DNA from: CAIWXH01 sp964555675
GTDB lineage: Bacteria > Chloroflexota > Chloroflexia > Chloroflexales > Chloroflexaceae
Direction of reading: 5' to 3'
Assembly (NCBI GenBank): GCA_964555675.1
Contig: CAZKTU010000244.1
Coordinates: forward strand, 1-9,951
DNA length: 9,951 bases
The notes below the pieces were generated by a model. It had not been told where the DNA came from. It saw only the letters and a list, made by a program, of their open reading frames with translations, and did not search any database. Positions 6,354 through 9,951 of this stretch are shown here, piece after piece. Position numbers and translations under genes: made by a program. Numbering within the stretch: position 1 is the first letter of the stretch; each line of letters opens with the position of its first letter.

Positions 6354-8213
6354 CTAATGGGCCAGGATCTGCACGTCCTTGTACGAATAGGCGCCGAGGG
6401 TCGGGTCCTGGGCGGTGTAGCTCAGGCCGCGCACCCAGGGCTTGACCAGGCCGAGCCGGCCGTAGTAGTAGATGAAGGCGGCGCCGGCGTCCTCGGCCAG
6501 GATGCGCTCGGCCTGCTTGTAGAGCTCGATACGCTCGTCCTCGTCGGTGGCCGCGGCGGCCTGGTCGAGCAGGGCGCTGAACTCGTCGTTGCTCCAACCG
6601 CCGTAGTTCTGGTCACTCTCGGGCCCGAAGACCAGGTAGTCCCAGTTGTAGGGGTCGGGGTAATCGCCGTTCCAGCCGCTGCGGAAGAGCGGCGGCGTAT
6701 TGCGGCGCACCTCGCTGAAGTAGGTCGTGGCCTCGCGCGGGTCGAGCTCGACCTGAATGCCGAGGTACTGCTGCAGGTCGGACTGCACGCGCTGGGCGAT
6801 CAGGTCGTGCGAGCAGCAGTTGTTGAAGGCGATGGTCATCGGCGGAAAGCCCTGGCCCTCGGGGAAGCCGGCCTCGGCCAGCAGGGCCTTGGCCCGCTCG
6901 GGGTCGAAGGTCTGGGCCGCCTCGCCCGCCTCTTCGAGGGTGATGTGACCGGGCATGCCGGGCGGGATCAGGCTGTGGGCCGGGGTGGGCACGCCGTTCA
7001 GCACCTGGTCGGTGATCGCCTGGCGGTCGATCGCGTGCGCGATCGCTCGGCGCACCAGGGGGTTATCGAAGGGGGCCTGGGTGGAGTTGAAGCCGTAGAA
7101 GTAGGTCGCCAGGCTGGTGCCCGCGATGATCTGGTCGGCGAAGGTGGGGTCGGCGCGCACGCCGGGCACCTCGGCGGGGGGCAACTGCTGGTTGAGGTCG
7201 AGCTCGTCGGCCCGGTAGTTGGCCAGGGCCGTGGGATCGTCGGTGATGGCCAGGAAGATCAGCTGCTGCAGGGTCGGCGCGCCCTCGAAGTAGTTCGGGT
7301 TGGGCACCAGGGTCAGATCCGAGCCGGGCGTGGCGCTCTGCAGGATGAAGGGGCCGTTGCCGATCAGCTTGCCGGGCTCGACCCAGGTCTCGGCATACTG
7401 GTCGACGATGTCCTGGCGAATGGGCGAGAGGTTGCCCAGGGCCACGATGCTCGGGAAGAAGGGGGCCGGGGCCGAGAGGTCAACCTGCAGGGTGCGCTCG
7501 TCAACCGCGCGCACACCCAGGTTCTCGAGCGCGGCCTCGATCGCGGCGCTGTCGGCCGCGTCGGCGGTGTTTAGCTCGTTGGCGCCGGCGATCACGCCCG
7601 TCACCAGGGCGGCGTAGGGCGAGGCTGTGCGCGGGTCGAGGAAGCGCTGCCAGCCATAGACGAAGTCCTGGGCGGTCAGGGGCTGCCCGTCGCTCCAGCT
7701 GCTCTCGCGCAGGGTGAAGGTAATCTGGGTATTATCCTCGCTGAACTCCCACGATTCGGCAATGGCCGGCTCGGGCTTCAGCTCGGCGTTCATGCGGGTC
7801 AGGCCGGTGAAGAGCTGCTTGATCACCGTCTCTTCGCTGGTATTTTCGTCGAGGGCCGGGTCAAGTGTCTCGGGGTAGGTCACCAGGCGCACACGCAGGA
7901 TTTGCTGGTCGGGCGGGGCGAGCTCGCCCTCGGCCGCCTGGCCGGTGCCGGGCTCCTGGCCCGTGCCGAGCTGGCCGGTCTCGGCGGTCGCCGCGCCGCC
8001 CGCGGCGGGCGCCGCCGTGGCCACACCGTCTGCCGGGGCCGTGGTGGCCGCGCCGCCTGCCGGGGCCGCGGTGGCCGCGCCGCCCTCGGCGGGCCCTGTC
8101 GTGGCCGCGCCGCCCGGGGCCCCGCCGCAAGCGGCGATCACGGGCATCAACAAGAGCATGCAGAGGAGCAGGGCCGCCTTAGGGCCGAGCCTCGTCGAGC
8201 GTTGCTGCATCAT
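6354..8213 (-). CDS. extracellular solute-binding lipoprotein, family 5 (Opp/Dpp type)
   Basis: 619-residue binding protein that captures the substrate outside the membrane for the OppB/OppC-like permeases. Seen: a lipoprotein signal peptide with a hydrophobic core (residues 12-28) and lipobox VIAAC with Cys29; a low-complexity Gly/Ala/Thr/Pro linker at about 30-100; then the SBP_bac_5 fold from about 104 (RVRLVTYPETLDPALDENTS, LTAQDFVYGWQRFLDP) and the family hallmark NPLVRRAIAHAIDRQAI in the centre. The C-terminal GGWSNDEFSALLDQA and ERILAEDAGAAFIYYYGRLG segments are typical. An unusual NNCCSH with adjacent cysteines lies before the second half-domain. Start ATG 8213 (or the adjacent 8210) has GAGGAGG at 8226-8220, 6-9 nt upstream. 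Known ligands of this family include peptides, nickel chelates, opines and, in some thermophiles, oligosaccharides. The neighbouring glycosidase favours a sugar ligand, but this is inference. Confidence 0.96.
   Translation of the reverse strand: MMQQRSTRLGPKAALLLCMLLLMPVIAACGGAPGGAATTGPAEGGAATAAPAGGAATTAPADGVATAAPAAGGAATAETGQLGTGQEPGTGQAAEGELAPPDQQILRVRLVTYPETLDPALDENTSEETVIKQLFTGLTRMNAELKPEPAIAESWEFSEDNTQITFTLRESSWSDGQPLTAQDFVYGWQRFLDPRTASPYAALVTGVIAGANELNTADAADSAAIEAALENLGVRAVDERTLQVDLSAPAPFFPSIVALGNLSPIRQDIVDQYAETWVEPGKLIGNGPFILQSATPGSDLTLVPNPNYFEGAPTLQQLIFLAITDDPTALANYRADELDLNQQLPPAEVPGVRADPTFADQIIAGTSLATYFYGFNSTQAPFDNPLVRRAIAHAIDRQAITDQVLNGVPTPAHSLIPPGMPGHITLEEAGEAAQTFDPERAKALLAEAGFPEGQGFPPMTIAFNNCCSHDLIAQRVQSDLQQYLGIQVELDPREATTYFSEVRRNTPPLFRSGWNGDYPDPYNWDYLVFGPESDQNYGGWSNDEFSALLDQAAAATDEDERIELYKQAERILAEDAGAAFIYYYGRLGLVKPWVRGLSYTAQDPTLGAYSYKDVQILAH
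7987..8121 (-). repeat. in-frame tandem repeat encoding the lipoprotein linker
   Basis: Five imperfect units of 27, 27, 27, 30 and 24 bp (7987-8013, 8014-8040, 8041-8067, 8068-8097, 8098-8121) share a GTGGCCGCGCCG-like core and encode repeats of roughly A-P-A-G-G-A-A-T-T. All length changes are multiples of three, so the frame holds. Such linkers tether the binding domain to the membrane lipid and can vary in length between strains by slippage. Confidence 0.75.
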
Positions 8214-8232
8214 TCAAAACCTCCTCACACTA

Positions 8233-8327
8233 CAGGCGAGCTACCATGCCGCCTGGCCGGGCGTCCTGATACGCCCCTGCCCAGCGGCAGCAAGAAGCAT
8301 ACCCTCAACCGAGGGTGGCCCAGGCGA
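8233..8327 (-). promoter_or_regulatory. structured 5' leader of the solute-binding gene, riboswitch-like multibranch fold
   Basis: Read on the minus strand. A closing helix pairs CGCCTGG...CC (8326-8317, one bulged G) with GGCCAGGCG (8258-8250). It encloses three perfect hairpins: ACCCTC/GAGGGT with a 4-nt loop (8316-8301), CTGCC/GGCAG with a 4-nt loop (8290-8277), and GGGCGT/ACGCCC with a 6-nt loop (8276-8259). The last two abut directly, and a 10-nt linker separates them from the first. CAGGCG (8255-8250) can instead pair with a second CGCCTG at 8238-8233, ending seven bases before the GAGGAGG Shine-Dalgarno. The competing pairing suggests a switch. The base pairing is seen; function and folding are inferred, and no known riboswitch class was recognised. 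Confidence 0.4.
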
Positions 8328-8343
8328 GGGTCTGCGGGGCTCT

Positions 8344-8358
8344 TTGGCGCGTTGCCAA
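8344..8358. promoter_or_regulatory. palindrome TTGGC-N5-GCCAA, possible operator
   Basis: Perfect 5-bp inverted repeat with a 5-bp spacer in the divergent regulatory region. It has the size and symmetry of a dimeric repressor site and would lie in or near the solute-binding gene promoter. No cognate regulator gene is in the window, and short palindromes arise by chance. Confidence 0.25.
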
Positions 8359-8419
8359 GCCGAAAATCGCCCCAAACAGGGGTCAAAAAAGCTTTAAACC
8401 CTTAACGATATCTTTGCGA

Positions 8420-8433
8420 GCGTTACGTCACGC
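8420..8433. promoter_or_regulatory. near-palindrome GCGTTACGTCACGC, possible operator
   Basis: 14-bp inverted repeat with 6 of 7 pairs matching, centred on ACGT. It lies about 210 bp from each divergent gene, so it could serve either or both. Seen only as symmetry; binding is inferred. Confidence 0.25.
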
Positions 8434-8536
8434 GAGGCGGCCCGCAGTTGTAGTAGAGGCAGACGCGTTCCACCGACCCAAGGCGCCCGACCCTCCCGCA
8501 GCTTCAGGTTGGAGGCCTGGAGCAGGCGCAGCGGGT

Positions 8537-8564
8537 ACGCTTCTTGCTGAAGCGTCGCCTTCAG
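8537..8564 (+). promoter_or_regulatory. two mutually exclusive hairpins in the glycosidase leader
   Basis: ACGCTTC (8537-8543), loop TTGCT, GAAGCGT (8549-8555) form a perfect 7-bp stem. The segment CTGAAG (8547-8552) can instead pair with CTTCAG (8559-8564) around a 6-nt loop. The two stems share GAAG and cannot coexist. No T-run follows, so attenuation by intrinsic termination is not obvious. Confidence 0.3.
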
Positions 8565-8630
8565 ACGCGCCCTGTGCGCGCCGCCGGCCCCTGCGCGCCG
8601 AATGCCCCTGCCCTTAGCAGCAGTTGTAAG

Positions 8631-8635
8631 AGGAG
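8631..8635 (+). promoter_or_regulatory. Shine-Dalgarno AGGAG fixing a GTG start for the glycosidase
   Basis: AGGAG lies 7 nt before GTG 8643, which opens the frame carrying the GH2 signatures. An ATG at 8636 touches the Shine-Dalgarno, is out of frame and stops after ten codons, so GTG is the real start. Confidence 0.75.
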
Positions 8636-8642
8636 ATGCCGC

Positions 8643-9951
8643 GTGACGCGCACCCGCATCAGCCTTGACGGAGCCTGGGACTTTTTCGTCGACGAGGCCG
8701 AGCGCCTGCAGCCCGACGTGCTCGACACCGCCGAGCGGCGCACCATCAGCGTGCCCGGCCCCTGGCAGGCCCAGTTCGACGACCTGCGCGGCTACGCGGG
8801 CGTCGCCTGGTACCGCCGCCGCTTTGAGGCGCCCGCGGTCGACGGGCGGAGCTGGACGCTCCACTTCGGCGCGGTCGACTACCTGGCCGCGGTCTTCCTC
8901 AACGGCCGCCTGGTGGCCGAGCACGAGGGCGGCTATCTGCCCTTCGAGGTCACCCTCGACGAGGCCCTCAGGCCGGGCGCGGCCAACGAGCTGGTCGTGC
9001 GGGTCGTCGACCCCGGCGAGGGCTACGACGCCCCCGACTACCCCTTCGCCGAGATCCCCCACGGCAAGCAGAGCTGGTACGGCCCGGTCGGCGGCATCTG
9101 GCAGAGCGTCTGGCTCGAGGCCCGTCACCCCACCCACCTCGACAGGCTGCGGCTCACCCCCGACCTGCCGGGCGAGCAGGTGCGCGTCCAGCTGAGCCTC
9201 TCGCGGCCCGACCCTGCGCCGCTGCGCCTGCTGCTGACCATCAGCGACCCCCTGGGCGAGCAGGTCACCCACGAGCAGCAGCTGCAGGCCGGCGCCGTCG
9301 GCTGCGACCTCAGCCTGCCCGTCCCCAACCCCATGCCCTGGGACACGCGCAGCCCCAACCTCTACCGGCTCGAGGCGGCCCTCTACCCGCCCGAGCCCGC
9401 CCCGCCGGGCGAGCGCGGCGCCCCCCTCGACACCCTCAGCTCAAGCTTCGGGATGCGCACGATCGCCACCTCGCACGACGGGCGGCTGATGCTCAACGGG
9501 CGCATCCTCTACCTGCGCGGGGCCCTCGACCAGGACTACTACCCCCACACAATTTACACGCCCTTCAGCGACGCCGAGCTCGACGATCAGTTCGCCAAGG
9601 CCAGGCACATGGGGCTGAACTGCCTGCGCACCCATATCAAGATCACCGACCCGCGCTACTACGAGGCCGCCGACCGCGCCGGCATCCTGATCTGGACCGA
9701 GCTGCCGAACTGGGAGAATCTGACCGATGCGGCCAAGCTCAGGGCCCGCGAGACCATTGCGGGCATGGTCGAGCGCGACTGGAACCACCCGAGCATCATC
9801 ATCTGGACGATCATCAACGAGGGCTGGGGCGTCGAGCTGATGACCAACCCCGAGCACCGGGCCTGGCTGGCCGAGACCTACAGCTACCTCAAGGCCCTCG
9901 ACCCCCACCGCCTGATCGTCGGCAACTCGCCCTGCTGGGGCAACTTCCACG
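8643..9951 (+). CDS. glycoside hydrolase family 2 enzyme (3' end cut by window edge)
   Basis: GH2 enzymes are retaining exo-glycosidases (beta-galactosidase, beta-glucuronidase, beta-mannosidase and relatives). 436 codons are visible. Seen: a jelly-roll sugar-binding domain at about 5-160 (SLDGAWDFF, ISVPGPWQAQFDDLRGYAGV, WYRRRFEAP, AAVFLNGRLVAEHEGGYLPF, IPHGKQSWYGPVGGIWQSVW); an Ig-like beta-sandwich at about 163-270; and the start of the TIM barrel (LMLNGRILYLRGALDQDYYP, ARHMGLNCLRTHIK, LIWTELPNW). HPSIIIWTIINEGWG carries the acid/base Glu393 in the family NE motif. The catalytic nucleophile lies beyond the window. No signal peptide, so the enzyme is probably cytoplasmic and acts on imported glycosides. 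GTG start with AGGAG 7 nt upstream. It is divergent from the ABC importer operon, suggesting joint use. Substrate cannot be set from this half. Confidence 0.93.
   Translation, partial: MTRTRISLDGAWDFFVDEAERLQPDVLDTAERRTISVPGPWQAQFDDLRGYAGVAWYRRRFEAPAVDGRSWTLHFGAVDYLAAVFLNGRLVAEHEGGYLPFEVTLDEALRPGAANELVVRVVDPGEGYDAPDYPFAEIPHGKQSWYGPVGGIWQSVWLEARHPTHLDRLRLTPDLPGEQVRVQLSLSRPDPAPLRLLLTISDPLGEQVTHEQQLQAGAVGCDLSLPVPNPMPWDTRSPNLYRLEAALYPPEPAPPGERGAPLDTLSSSFGMRTIATSHDGRLMLNGRILYLRGALDQDYYPHTIYTPFSDAELDDQFAKARHMGLNCLRTHIKITDPRYYEAADRAGILIWTELPNWENLTDAAKLRARETIAGMVERDWNHPSIIIWTIINEGWGVELMTNPEHRAWLAETYSYLKALDPHRLIVGNSPCWGNFH

Larger units (their letters stand above)
8214..8642. promoter_or_regulatory. 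429-bp divergent intergenic region between transporter and glycosidase operons
   Basis: No credible ORF. It contains the solute-binding gene leader with a multibranched RNA fold (8233-8327), a TTGGC-N5-GCCAA palindrome, an AT-richer stretch (8383-8415), a near-palindrome GCGTTACGTCACGC, and a pair of competing hairpins in the glycosidase leader. On the minus strand TTGACC at 8386-8381 resembles a -35, but no good -10 follows at the right distance. No convincing promoter was found on either strand, though both must lie here. Confidence 0.6.

Noticed and set aside
4359..7574. very long plus-strand open frame (over 1000 codons) across the Ns and the transporter genes
   Set aside because: It reads through the gap and is antisense to three clear transporter genes. 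Its composition is Gly/His/Asp/Val-rich, as expected for reverse reading of GC-rich codons.
8250..8326. cloverleaf-like fold of tRNA size
   Set aside because: It has a closing stem and three hairpins in about 77 nt, but no 7-nt anticodon loop, no T-loop of the GTTCRANYC type and wrong stem sizes, so it is not a tRNA gene.
8370..8390. CCCC-AAACA-GGGG hairpin next to a run of six A/T as a terminator
   Set aside because: The stem is only 4 bp. On the plus strand the run after it is A; on the minus strand the T-run precedes the stem. Neither orientation fits an intrinsic terminator.
8636..8668. ten-codon ORF overlapping the glycosidase start
   Set aside because: Its ATG directly touches the AGGAG with no spacing, while GTG 8643 has ideal spacing. 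No sign of a regulatory leader peptide.
8394..9272. 292-codon minus-strand open frame opposite the glycosidase start
   Set aside because: The plus frame from GTG 8643 carries the GH2 signatures. This one is its antisense shadow and has no domain or Shine-Dalgarno.

Overview
The window is a GC-rich bacterial scaffold fragment with long convergent and divergent operons. It looks most like a Chloroflexota (Chloroflexia-type) genome. This placement is an inference from three things: very high GC with strong GC3, a lipoprotein solute-binding protein carrying a long Ala/Gly/Thr/Pro linker, and the pairing of a MoeA/substrate-binding-domain fusion with a second MoeA. No rRNA or marker gene is present to confirm it.

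Left part (1-4340): a molybdenum cofactor (Moco) maturation locus built as two divergent operons. On the minus strand, a canonical MoeA (1505-2734) is followed, with a 1-nt stop/start overlap, by a second MoeA fused to a C-terminal periplasmic-binding-protein-like domain. That second gene runs off the left edge. On the plus strand, mobA (2789-3439) is followed 23 nt later by fdhD (3463-4326). The 54-bp divergent spacer holds a consensus extended -10 promoter for the moeA side. It also holds a TTGACA promoter for the mobA side whose predicted start point is the A of the mobA ATG, suggesting a leaderless mRNA. Together the genes cover molybdate insertion (MoeA x2), GMP attachment to Moco (MobA) and sulfuration/delivery of Mo cofactor to formate dehydrogenase-type enzymes (FdhD). 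No molybdoenzyme itself is in the window.

Middle (4341-8213): a run of exactly 100 Ns (4365-4464) marks an assembly gap. To its right, on the minus strand, lies an Opp/Dpp-type ABC importer operon read as solute-binding lipoprotein (6354-8213), permease oppB-like (5406-6323) and permease oppC-like (3' end lost in the gap). The two ATPases are not seen and may lie in the gap. A short 15-bp repeat occurs three times between the two permease genes and once, inverted, exactly at the left edge of the gap, which probably explains the assembly break.

Right part (8214-9951): a 429-bp divergent intergenic region, then a glycoside hydrolase family 2 enzyme (8643 to the right edge, truncated). Its position next to the importer suggests that the 'peptide-type' transporter may carry oligosaccharides. 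The leader of the solute-binding gene can fold into a compact multibranched RNA: a 9-bp closing helix around three perfect hairpins, with a competing alternative helix just before the Shine-Dalgarno. This is the best candidate here for something undescribed. No tRNA, rRNA, CRISPR array, transposase or phage gene was found.
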